From Mayfieldus sp963781495 (GTDB lineage: Bacteria > Actinomycetota > Thermoleophilia > Solirubrobacterales > 70-9): a DNA stretch of 64,000 nt. Shown piece after piece: positions 51,831 to 63,554 of this stretch. The stretch's first letter is position 1. Each line of letters starts with the position of its first letter. The position numbers were made by a program, and so were the translations under genes. The notes below the pieces were generated by a model. That model searched no databases. It had not been told where the DNA came from and was given only the letters and a program-made list of their open reading frames with translations. Location of the stretch: NCBI GenBank assembly GCA_963781495.1, contig CAWAFX010000002.1:1054001-1118000 (forward strand), given 5' to 3'.

Positions 51831-52159
51831 TTCGTCATCTGCTCAGATTTGCCAGGGGAAGGGTTTGCCGCAGGGCCGCTATTACATCTTCGTGCCTGAG
51901 GCGCCGGACCTTTAGCCCGAACCTTTCGGCTTTCCGCCCCCGCTTCCTGCGCAATCTGACCTAGCTTTGGAAACGATTCGTTAACGGTGCGTTGCGGGGC
52001 CGATTGTGCAGCAGCTTTCGGACCCTATTCGCCGTCGCCGTGCCTGGCAACCCCGATCGGCGGCAAACGGCCCCCCAGGGCCGTTTCTGAACCCTGGGAC
52101 AGGCCGAAATCGAACCCTCGACCGGGCTCATCTAGGCTGAAGCTGAGCTAGAGGCTTAG
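51831..52159. other. Intergenic region between TcpC-like gene and clpB
   Basis: These 329 bases hold no gene I can support. The right part contains the clpB terminator (52065-52086). The left part must carry the promoter of the TcpC-like/hydrolase operon. On the minus strand a G-rich stretch with GGAAAGCCGAAAGGTTCGGGCTAA (about 51905-51950) can fold into short hairpins, but it does not match an RNA family I know. Confidence 0.5.
52065..52086 (-). terminator. Hairpin terminator of clpB
   Basis: AAACGGCCC and GGGCCGTTT form a perfect 9-base stem with the loop CCCA. It lies about 75 bases after the clpB stop on the minus strand, where the stem itself ends in TTT. Confidence 0.8.
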
Positions 52160-54760
<2,601 letters not shown>

Positions 54761-54782
54761 CTAAGAAAGGTTAGCGGGTCAT

Positions 54783-54843
54783 GTGCCTAATGTAAAGAAA
54801 TCTAAGTGCCTATAACTTAAATCTGAAACGGCCGTTTAGGCAC
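54783..54843 (-). promoter_or_regulatory. clpB promoter region with HAIR-like HspR site
   Basis: An inverted repeat TCTAAGT-N7-ACTTAAA (54801-54821; 8 of 10 bases symmetric when extended) has the same 7-base spacing as the HspR operator HAIR (CTTGAGT-N7-ACTCAAG). It is enclosed by a second, perfect inverted repeat, GTGCCTAA (54783-54790) and TTAGGCAC (54836-54843). The block GCCTAAT plus AAATCTAAGTG recurs upstream of dnaK. HspR is encoded at 57551. Binding is inferred from symmetry and recurrence. Confidence 0.65.
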
Positions 54844-54866
54844 GGATTCCCTGCCGCCTGCCTTGA

Positions 54867-55649
54867 TCAACCGGCGGTCTCGGCCCGCCGCAGGCCGGTC
54901 CAGGCCCAGAACATCAGCACTCCGGCCAGCGCGGCGGCCACCGCAAAGGCCAGCCCGGTCGTGGTCGGTTCATTGGAGATGAAGCCGCGTCCCGCTTCGA
55001 GCAGGACGGTGACCGGGTTGACCGAGGCGACCGCGTGGATCCAGCCGTCAAGCAGGTCGAGTGGCACGTAGACCGGAGCCAGGAAGAGGATCGTGAAGAC
55101 CGGCAGCTGCATCAGCGGACCGCCCTGGATCGAGCGCACCCGCAGCGCGATCCCCGTCGCCCACATCGTCGCCGCGAGGTTGACCAGCACGGCAAGGCCG
55201 TAGAGCCCGAATATGTCGATCCGGTCGCCGTCGACGTTCATCCCGACGACGAGCGCCACTGCGGTCAGGATCGCCCAGGTCAAAGCGGCCCGGATCAGGG
55301 CAGCGAGCGCGTAGCCGGCGACGATCCCGTTGCGGTTCGGCGCCGCGAGCATCAGCCGCTGGCCGAAGCCCATCTCGAAGTCGCGGGCGATCCCGAAGCC
55401 GGTGAAGACGCCGCCGAAAGCGGCCGACTGCAGCAGCACGAAGACGAACTGGAAGGCCGTGTAACCGGTCGGGAAGTCGAAGCCTGGGACATTGCTGATC
55501 GTCGCCAGCCCGCCGGCGAAGGCGGTGAAGAAGAAGAGCGGGAAGAGCAACGCCGGCACGAAGAGGTTCGGGTTGCTGACGAAATTATGGGCGCTGCGCC
55601 AGGCGACAGCCAGGGCGACGCTGCGGAAGCTGCTGGCGCTGTCGCTCAT
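54867..55649 (-). CDS. ABC-2 type transporter permease
   Basis: A 260-residue permease with six predicted helices, starting after a cytoplasmic region (SFRSVALAVAWRSAHNFV), with LFPLFFFTAFAGGL and a C-terminal VAAALAGVLMFWAWTGLRRAE. It resembles DrrB/YadH-type permeases that form exporters with a single ATPase. It is the third gene of the ATPase-permease-permease operon, overlapping the preceding permease by 4 bases. Substrates of this class are drugs, lipids or polyketides; none can be fixed here. Confidence 0.88.
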   Translation of the reverse strand: MSDSASSFRSVALAVAWRSAHNFVSNPNLFVPALLFPLFFFTAFAGGLATISNVPGFDFPTGYTAFQFVFVLLQSAAFGGVFTGFGIARDFEMGFGQRLMLAAPNRNGIVAGYALAALIRAALTWAILTAVALVVGMNVDGDRIDIFGLYGLAVLVNLAATMWATGIALRVRSIQGGPLMQLPVFTILFLAPVYVPLDLLDGWIHAVASVNPVTVLLEAGRGFISNEPTTTGLAFAVAAALAGVLMFWAWTGLRRAETAG

Positions 55650-56425
55650 GTCCGCGCCAGCCTCGTCCGCAGGGCCATCGTCGCGGCGATCATTCCCAGC
55701 ACCGCGATGGCGATCGCGAAGCCGAAGCCGAGCGCCAGCGCCTCGCCGTCCCAGCCCGTGATCAGCAGCGAGCGGATCGCCTCGATCAGATAGGAGACCG
55801 GGTTGTAGGTGGCGATGGTCCGGTACCAGTCGGTCTGGATCAAGTTGCGCGGCAGCACCATCGAGGAGAGGAAGAGGAAGACGAAGAAGACCGGGAACAG
55901 ACCCTGCACCGCCTCGCCGGAGCCCGTCCGCAGCGCCACGAAGAGCCCCAGGGTGCCGAAGCCGATCGTCAGCAGGACCGAGAAGAAGATGATCACCAGC
56001 ACCCCCGGGGCGCCGGCGGCGACTCCGGCGCCGGCGATCAGGCCGACAGTTATGTAGGTCACGCCCTGGATCAGGCCCAGCGCGGCGACTCCCGCGAGCA
56101 GGCCGCTGAGCAGGGCAGCGCCGCGCAGCGGGGTCAGCGCGAGGCGGTTGAGAAAGCCGGTCTCGACGTCGCGGGCGAGGTCGGTGCCGGCGTTCATGAC
56201 CGAGAACAGCGCCCCCTGCATGAAGGGGACGGCGAGCAGGAAGGTGATGTAGGAGTCGGTGGGAAAGCCGGGAAGCTTGGTCGCGCTGGCGAGCCCGCCG
56301 GAGTTCACGGCCAGAAGGAAGAGGGGAAAGATCAGCGCCGGCACGACCTGCGCCGGCTGGCGCATCGTGCGCAGCACCGAGCGCCGGGCCAGCTCGCCGA
56401 CCTGCTCGCGCAGGGTGGAGCTCAT
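55646..56425 (-). CDS. ABC-2 type transporter permease
   Basis: A 259-residue, six-helix permease homologous to its downstream neighbour. PALIFPLFLLAVNSGGLA aligns with the LLFPLFFFTAFAGGLA region of the other, suggesting duplication and a heterodimeric channel. The loop RDVETGFLNRLALTPLRG before the third helix is the ABC-2 coupling region. It overlaps the ATPase gene at its start and the second permease at its end. Confidence 0.9.
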   Translation of the reverse strand: MSSTLREQVGELARRSVLRTMRQPAQVVPALIFPLFLLAVNSGGLASATKLPGFPTDSYITFLLAVPFMQGALFSVMNAGTDLARDVETGFLNRLALTPLRGAALLSGLLAGVAALGLIQGVTYITVGLIAGAGVAAGAPGVLVIIFFSVLLTIGFGTLGLFVALRTGSGEAVQGLFPVFFVFLFLSSMVLPRNLIQTDWYRTIATYNPVSYLIEAIRSLLITGWDGEALALGFGFAIAIAVLGMIAATMALRTRLART

Positions 56426-57447
56426 GCCCTCGCGGCCTCTGGTTCGGAGACGATCTCGTGCTGGCCGGTGTCCTCGTCGCCCGCGCCCTCCAAGGAGCGC
56501 CCGGTCTTGGCCAGGAAGACGTCGTTGAGCGAGGGGGCGTGCAGCTGCAGGTGCTGGACCGCGATCCCCTCGCTGTCGAGCGCCCGCACCACAGCCGCCA
56601 GCTCCGAGTCGCCGCCGCTCAGCAGCACCGCGGCGCCGTTGGGGACGGCCTCGGCCGGCTCGCCGAAGCGGGCCAGAACCTCGGCCAACCGCCCGCGCTC
56701 GGAGAGCTCGGCCGGGATCACCTCCACGGTCGGCTTGCCGATCTGCGCCTTCAGCTCCGACGGAGTTCCCTCGGCGACGATCCGCCCGTGATCGATGATC
56801 CCGACCCGGTTAGCGAGCGCGTCTGCTTCCTCCAGGTACTGGGTGGTGAGAAAGACGGTCACCCCGTCCTCGCCGGCGAGCCGCGCCACCTCGTCCCAGA
56901 GCGCGGTGCGGCTCTGGATGTCGAGGCCGGTGGTCGGCTCGTCGAGGAAGAGGATCCGCGGCCGGTGAACGAGCGCCAGGGCGAGGTCGAGGCGCCGCTT
57001 CATCCCTCCCGAGTAGCCACCGACCTTGCGGTCCGCGGCGTCGCGGAGCCCGACCCGGTGCAGCAGCTCGTCACCGCGCTCGCGGCGCTCCTGCTTGGGC
57101 AGCCCGTGCATCGCGGTCTGCAGGCGCATGTGCTCGCGCCCGGTCAGGATCGGATCGAGTGCCGCCTCCTGAAGTGCGGCGCCGATCGCTCGCCGTACGT
57201 CTGGGCCCTGCTTGACGATGTCGTAGCCGGCGACCCGCGCGGTGCCGGCGGTCGGCGGCAGGAGCGTCGTCAGCATCAGCACCGTGGTCGATTTGCCGGC
57301 CCCGTTGGGGCCGAGGAATCCGTAGATCTCGCCGGCATCGACCTCGAGGTCGATGCCGTCGACGGCCCGCGGTCCGTTCTTGAACTCGCGCACCAATCCC
57401 TCGACTTCGATGCCCGCCGGCGCTGAGGTATTGCTCTCGTTTGGCAT
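56422..57447 (-). CDS. ABC transporter ATPase (DrrA-type)
   Basis: ATP-binding subunit of the ABC-2 exporter, about 341 residues. It has Walker A GPNGAGKSTTV, the signature YSGGMKRRLDLALAL, Walker B ILFLDEPTTGLD, and the H-loop region VFLTTQYLEEADALA. A C-terminal accessory domain of about 100 residues (IPAELSERGRLAEVLARFG) is typical of DrrA-type daunorubicin-resistance ATPases. The ATG at 57447 is preferred to an upstream start because the upstream sequence is not conserved-looking. The operon lies between clpB and hspR but is probably not part of the heat-shock regulon. Confidence 0.93.
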   Translation of the reverse strand: MPNESNTSAPAGIEVEGLVREFKNGPRAVDGIDLEVDAGEIYGFLGPNGAGKSTTVLMLTTLLPPTAGTARVAGYDIVKQGPDVRRAIGAALQEAALDPILTGREHMRLQTAMHGLPKQERRERGDELLHRVGLRDAADRKVGGYSGGMKRRLDLALALVHRPRILFLDEPTTGLDIQSRTALWDEVARLAGEDGVTVFLTTQYLEEADALANRVGIIDHGRIVAEGTPSELKAQIGKPTVEVIPAELSERGRLAEVLARFGEPAEAVPNGAAVLLSGGDSELAAVVRALDSEGIAVQHLQLHAPSLNDVFLAKTGRSLEGAGDEDTGQHEIVSEPEAARA

Positions 57448-57550
57448 AGATCGTGACTCTAGCAAACTATTCTCTTCTATAACTATCTGCCGCCGCAGCA
57501 GTCGGCCTGCCACCGGTCACGGTAGCGGCGTGCCGATCGCGGCCGAGGGT

Positions 57551-58048
57551 CTAGTCGCCGCGCCGCAGCGGGCGCTGGACCGGAATCCGGATCGACCGCG
57601 AGGTCTCGGTGGGAATCACGTCATAGGCGCCGTAGGGGACGATCTCGGCCCGCAGCGAGCGCCTCACCTGCTCGACCTCGGCTTCGATCCGCTGCTCCAT
57701 CTCGGCTGTTCGCTGCCGCATCCGCGCCAGCTCGGACCGCATGCGGTCGACGGTTCGCTCGAGCTCGAGCACGATCTCCACTCCAGCCAGGTTGAGGCCT
57801 TCTTCGCTGGTCATCTGCTGGATCCGGCGCAGGCGGTCGACGTCGCGCTGGGAGTAGAGGCGAGTGTTCTTCGGCGAGCGCTGCGGATTGATCAGCCCTC
57901 GCGCCTCATACATCCGCAGCGTCTGGGGATGCATCTCGGCCAGCTCGGCCGCGACAGAGATCATGAACACGCCCCGGGTCTCGTCGACGCGTCCCTGGCC
58001 GTCACCACGGCCGCCACGGCCCTGCCTGTTCTGCCGTCCGTCCGCCAT
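57551..58048 (-). CDS. hspR: Heat-shock repressor HspR (MerR family)
   Basis: A 165-residue MerR-type regulator. It has an N-terminal Gly/Arg/Gln-rich extension, then the helix-turn-helix FMISVAAELAEMHPQTLRMYE with ARGLINPQRSPKNTRLYSQRD, and a coiled coil (residues 95-135). HspR represses dnaK and clpB with DnaK as co-repressor in actinobacteria. Position after dnaJ supports this, giving the operon dnaK-grpE-dnaJ-hspR and feedback control. It probably binds the HAIR-like site before clpB. Confidence 0.94.
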   Translation of the reverse strand: MADGRQNRQGRGGRGDGQGRVDETRGVFMISVAAELAEMHPQTLRMYEARGLINPQRSPKNTRLYSQRDVDRLRRIQQMTSEEGLNLAGVEIVLELERTVDRMRSELARMRQRTAEMEQRIEAEVEQVRRSLRAEIVPYGAYDVIPTETSRSIRIPVQRPLRRGD

Positions 58049-58057
58049 CAGCCTCGC

Positions 58058-59173
58058 CTACTCGTCAACCTTGCCCGAAGCCGCGGACGCGTCACGGATC
58101 AGCCGCTCGCGTGGATTGGAGCCGTTGAAGGCCTCGGCCATCGCCTCCACGGCCTGCTTCTGCTCGCGGTCGAGGTCGCGCGGTACATCGATCGCGAGCC
58201 GGTAGCGGATATCGCCGCGACCGCGCGCGCCGGTGCGTGGCGGGCCCTCGCCGCGAAGCCGCTGGACCGTTCCGTGCTCGGTCCCTGCTGGGATCCGAAT
58301 CCGCTTGGTGCCGTTGAGGGTCGGGACCTCGACCGTGCCGCCGCTGATCGCCTCGGCGATCGTGATCGGCACCGTGACCTCGAGATTGCCGTCGGAAAGC
58401 TGCTTGAAGACGGGCGACGGGATGACGCGGGTGGTCACGTACAGGTCGCCGTGCGGACCGCCCCGCGGACCGGCTTCGCCCTTGCCGGCGAGCCTGATCC
58501 GGGTGCCGTCCTGTACTCCGGCCGGGATGTTGACCCGGTAGCGCTTTGTCTGCCGGGTCAGGCCCGAGCCGCCGCAGGTCTCGCAGGGATGCTCGATCAC
58601 CTCGCCGCTGCCGCCGCACTGCGGACAGGGCTGGCTGATCGAGAAGAACCCCTGGCTCTGGGCGTCGATTCCGCGCCCGCCGCAGCGCGGGCAGACGCTG
58701 GGGCTGGTTCCAGGCTTGGCCCCCGATCCGTGGCAGGTCGCGCAGCGTTCGGCCTTCGGTACCGCGACCGAGAGCTGGGTCCCCTTCACCGCCTGGTCGA
58801 AGGTCAGCTGGACCTCGGTCTCGAGATCGTTGCCGCGAACCGTCCGCGGCTCGCCGCGGCCGCGCCCGAAGATGCTCGAGAACATGTCGCCGAGGTCGGC
58901 GGTGAAGCCGCCGCCCTGGCCGCCACCGCCGCCGAACGGGTTGCGGCCGCCCATCCCGGAGAACATCCCGCCGGCGTCGTACTGCTTCCGCTTCTCGGCG
59001 TCCGAGAGCGTGTCGTATGCCTGCTGGATCGTCTTGAAGCGGTCCTCGGCGCCGGGATCGTCGGGGTTGCGATCGGGGTGGTTCTCGCGGGCCAGCTTGC
59101 GGTACGCCTTCTTGATCTCGTCCGCCGAGGCATCCCGGGCGACCCCGAGCGTCTTGTAGAAGTCCTCTGCCAT
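58058..59173 (-). CDS. dnaJ: Chaperone DnaJ
   Basis: J-domain co-chaperone of DnaK, 371 residues. The HPD motif is in LARENHPDRNPDD, followed by a Gly/Phe-rich region. The zinc-binding region has CATCHGSGAKPG, CPRCGGRG, CPQCGGSG and CETCGGSG, and is followed by the substrate-binding beta domains. All four zinc motifs are intact. It lies 6 bases after grpE and 9 before hspR. Confidence 0.97.
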   Translation of the reverse strand: MAEDFYKTLGVARDASADEIKKAYRKLARENHPDRNPDDPGAEDRFKTIQQAYDTLSDAEKRKQYDAGGMFSGMGGRNPFGGGGGQGGGFTADLGDMFSSIFGRGRGEPRTVRGNDLETEVQLTFDQAVKGTQLSVAVPKAERCATCHGSGAKPGTSPSVCPRCGGRGIDAQSQGFFSISQPCPQCGGSGEVIEHPCETCGGSGLTRQTKRYRVNIPAGVQDGTRIRLAGKGEAGPRGGPHGDLYVTTRVIPSPVFKQLSDGNLEVTVPITIAEAISGGTVEVPTLNGTKRIRIPAGTEHGTVQRLRGEGPPRTGARGRGDIRYRLAIDVPRDLDREQKQAVEAMAEAFNGSNPRERLIRDASAASGKVDE

Positions 59174-59179
59174 CGGCGC

Positions 59180-59776
59180 CTACTCGCTGACCACGACTCG
59201 GGCTGCCCTGATCACCTGGCCGTCGAGCCGGTATCCCTTCTGCGCCACGTCGAGCACGGTTCCGGGCCCGACGCCGGGCTCGGACCGGGTCGAGAGCGCC
59301 TCGTGCCACTGCGGGTCGAACTTCTCTCCCGCTGGGTCGTAGGCCTCGACCCCGGCTCGGAGCAGGGTCTCGTACAGGTCGCGATAGGTGAGGACGACGC
59401 CCTGCTCGAGGGCGCCCTGAGCCGAGACCTCGCCCTTCAACGCTGCCTCGGGGTCGATGTCCACCGCGGCGAGCGCCCGCTCGAGGTTGTCGAGCACCGC
59501 CACCAGCTCGGCGGCGAGCTCGGCCTTGCCGCGCCGCCGCGCCGCCTCGGTTTCGCCGGCTACGCGCTTGCGGTAGTTCTCGAAGTCGGCCTTGGTCCGC
59601 TGCGCCAGCGCCAGGTATTCGTCGCGCTCGCGCTTGGTCTCCTCCAGCGCCTCGAGGTCGCGTTCGACCTCCTGCGCCGCCAGCTCGGACCCGGCATGAT
59701 CTTCGGCCGCGGTGGCCTGCGGGCGCTCCTGGTCTGGAGCGCCCGCCGGTCCGCGGGGCTCGTGCTGCTCGCTCAT
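59180..59776 (-). CDS. grpE: Nucleotide exchange factor GrpE
   Basis: Releases ADP from DnaK. The 198-residue protein has a variable acidic N terminus, a long helix (VERDLEALEETKRERDEYL), the conserved RTKADFENYRKRVAGETE, and a C-terminal beta domain ending VLDVAQKGYRLDGQVIRAARVVVS. It follows dnaK by 9 bases within the heat-shock operon. Confidence 0.96.
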   Translation of the reverse strand: MSEQHEPRGPAGAPDQERPQATAAEDHAGSELAAQEVERDLEALEETKRERDEYLALAQRTKADFENYRKRVAGETEAARRRGKAELAAELVAVLDNLERALAAVDIDPEAALKGEVSAQGALEQGVVLTYRDLYETLLRAGVEAYDPAGEKFDPQWHEALSTRSEPGVGPGTVLDVAQKGYRLDGQVIRAARVVVSE

Positions 59777-59785
59777 CGGCCTCCC

Positions 59786-61672
<1,887 letters not shown>

Positions 61673-61703
61673 GTTTTCCAATCCTCCAAGTTTCGTCTTT
61701 GTT

Positions 61704-61721
61704 GCCTAATAAATCTAAGTG
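61704..61721 (-). promoter_or_regulatory. dnaK upstream element shared with clpB
   Basis: GCCTAAT followed directly by AAATCTAAGTG lies 32 bases before the dnaK start. The same two blocks, in the same orientation and 6 bases further apart, lie before clpB. Read on the minus strand the core is ACTTAGATTT, half of the HAIR-like repeat. The partner half-site is not visible here, so binding by HspR is less certain than at clpB. Confidence 0.5.
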
Positions 61722-61784
61722 AGAGTATGGCAGATGCCTGCCTGAACTCGACCCGTCGGGGCGAAGACGCCGCGGCAGGCGGTT

Positions 61785-61807
61785 AGGGCCCGCGCGGCAC
61801 GGGCCCT
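61785..61807 (-). terminator. Hairpin between EEP-domain gene and dnaK
   Basis: AGGGCCCG and CGGGCCCT form a perfect 8-base stem with a 7-base loop, 19 bases after the stop of the minus-strand EEP-fold gene. It has no T-run but is well placed to insulate the dnaK promoter. Confidence 0.6.
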
Positions 61808-61826
61808 GACCGCAAGGGGTACCCGC

Positions 61827-63008
61827 CTAGCGGAACAGCCTCAGGCTGCTGAACAGGCCGGCGTGGTCGGAGTCCCAGAAGCCGTTGTGCATCCGGCGCC
61901 CGGTGACCTCGGATCGCTGCAGCCTCACCAGCTTCGGCGAGCTGGTCATGATGTGGTCGACCTTGTGGTTGAACTCGGCCGCGGTTCCGGTCATCAGGGT
62001 CGGCGAGGACTCGATGCAGCAGCTGAGCGGGTTGCTGGTGCTGCGCTCGACGAACCCGGCGTCGAGCAGGGTCTGGTACGCCTGTGCGTCGCCGGGCTTG
62101 ACCTCGGTCGCGACGTCGGAGTTGAGGTCTCCGACAAGGATCACCGGCAGGGTGCTGCGAGCTGGGCCCGCCGCGAGCTCGGCCGCCTGCTGGGCGCGGA
62201 TGCTGGGGTGCTGGGTCTCGTCGTCGAACGACTCCAGATGGGTGTCGACGAAGTGGAACGGCCGGCTGTGGCCGACGACCGCGTCGACCGAGGTCCAGCC
62301 GCGGGTGACCGCGATCGGGATCCCGGACACGGTGACGTTGAGCAGGTGGCTGTAATGGCCGCCGAGGGGGTTGGTTGTCGCGGTCGTGTTGCGGGCCAGG
62401 ATCACGTCGCGCATCGTCAGCCGGCCGTTGATCTCAGTGTCCTTCAGCAGCCCGCCCGTGGCGGCGTCAGGGCCGTCGTTCGGCTTGCCGTTCTCATCCG
62501 CCGGTGCCTCGAAGTCGAACTCCGGCTCGACCATCACCGCTCGGTAGAGGCCGGGGTGGTGGCGGTTGAGCTGGTCCAGCAGCAGCTGCAGGAAGTCGTA
62601 GCGGACATGGGTCGCGGCCGGAGTGTTGTTGAGCACCGGTGCCAGCGAGGGCGCAGCGGTACGCCAGAGCGCCACCTCCTGCAGCCCGACGAGGTCGGGG
62701 TGCTCCTGCTTGATCTCGTCGGCCAGGCCCTTGGCGCGGACCGGGAAGTTGGTCTGCGTGACCTGGCGCAGGATCGCGCCGTTGGCGGCAAAGAACTGGG
62801 CCGGAGTGGTGGACGCCAGCGCAGGCCCCAGATCGGCACCGAGGAAGAGATTGCGCGTCATCACGCGGACGCGGTCGCTTCGCTTCTGCCCGTGGTGGCC
62901 GTGGTGCCCGTGGCCCCAGGCGAGGGCGGCGCTCGGCGCCACGCAGAGCGCCAGCGCCGCGATCGCGGCCAAGAGGCCCAGTCGCATCCGTCCCATCAAT
63001 GCTCTCAT
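61827..63008 (-). CDS. Secreted endonuclease/exonuclease/phosphatase-fold protein
   Basis: A 393-residue exported member of the EEP superfamily (DNase I/sphingomyelinase fold). A signal peptide ends near ALAWGHGH. The mature domain has RVMTRNLFLGAD, the metal-binding Glu in DLVGLQEVALW, HFVDTHLES, VGDLNSDV with the catalytic Asp-Asn, and a final DSDHAGLFSSL with the catalytic His. All core catalytic residues are therefore present. The ATG at 63008 has GAGGAG five bases upstream. It could hydrolyse extracellular nucleic acid, phospholipid or phosphoester; the substrate is not decided by sequence. Confidence 0.85.
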   Translation of the reverse strand: MRALMGRMRLGLLAAIAALALCVAPSAALAWGHGHHGHHGQKRSDRVRVMTRNLFLGADLGPALASTTPAQFFAANGAILRQVTQTNFPVRAKGLADEIKQEHPDLVGLQEVALWRTAAPSLAPVLNNTPAATHVRYDFLQLLLDQLNRHHPGLYRAVMVEPEFDFEAPADENGKPNDGPDAATGGLLKDTEINGRLTMRDVILARNTTATTNPLGGHYSHLLNVTVSGIPIAVTRGWTSVDAVVGHSRPFHFVDTHLESFDDETQHPSIRAQQAAELAAGPARSTLPVILVGDLNSDVATEVKPGDAQAYQTLLDAGFVERSTSNPLSCCIESSPTLMTGTAAEFNHKVDHIMTSSPKLVRLQRSEVTGRRMHNGFWDSDHAGLFSSLRLFR

Positions 63009-63121
63009 CCGACTCCTCCTCGCACGACCGCTGCGGCCGAGAGCGCGGTCATCCGGACCACGCGCATAACTCGTAAACCCGACTCTATATAAGGGGCGGT
63101 TACTTGCCGGCTATGGGGCGG

Positions 63122-63526
63122 TTACTTGCCGGCTTCGCGGGCGACGAACTCGGCCACCTGGTCGGCCTGCTCGCCGGCGATGACACCGGCCGGCATCCGG
63201 CCCGGGGTCGTCGAGTCGACGCCGTTCTCGATCGCGTTCAGCACCCGCTGCTTGGTCGCGTTGATCGTCGACTTCGAGGTCGCCTGTCCGGTCGGAGCGA
63301 GCAGGTCGTCGAGGTTGGGGGCGAAATTGCCGTCGGTCCCCGCCGCGTAGAGGGTGTGGCAGGTGCCGCAGTTGACGTCGAACAGGTGCTTGCCGGTCTG
63401 CAGGCTGGCGGGAACCTCGCGGGAGCCGGTCTTGGAGTCGGCGTTGGAGAGATAGGCCCAGAGCGGGATCAGGCCCGCCAGGCAGAGGGCGATGACTGCG
63501 GAGATTACGAAGGGTCGCTTGCTCAT
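63122..63526 (-). CDS. Membrane-anchored c-type cytochrome
   Basis: A 134-residue monoheme cytochrome c. An N-terminal helix (FVISAVIALCLAGLIPLWAYL) acts as signal anchor. The heme motif is CGTCH, and the likely axial methionine is in TTPGRMPAGV. A class I cytochrome fold is expected outside the membrane. Possible roles are electron delivery to an oxidase or a dehydrogenase; no such gene is in view. It is followed after 114 bases by the EEP-domain gene. Confidence 0.88.
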   Translation of the reverse strand: MSKRPFVISAVIALCLAGLIPLWAYLSNADSKTGSREVPASLQTGKHLFDVNCGTCHTLYAAGTDGNFAPNLDDLLAPTGQATSKSTINATKQRVLNAIENGVDSTTPGRMPAGVIAGEQADQVAEFVAREAGK

Positions 63527-63554
63527 TGCGGCCGGGCGTGACGGCGCCGAGATA

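Noticed and set aside
51831..52064. Cyclic di-AMP (ydaO) riboswitch upstream of the hydrolase operon
   Set aside because: The conserved core blocks of that aptamer are not present in the minus-strand leader.
61682..61826. CIRCE element (HrcA operator) upstream of dnaK
   Set aside because: TTAGCACTC and its inverted partner are absent, and the operon encodes HspR rather than HrcA.
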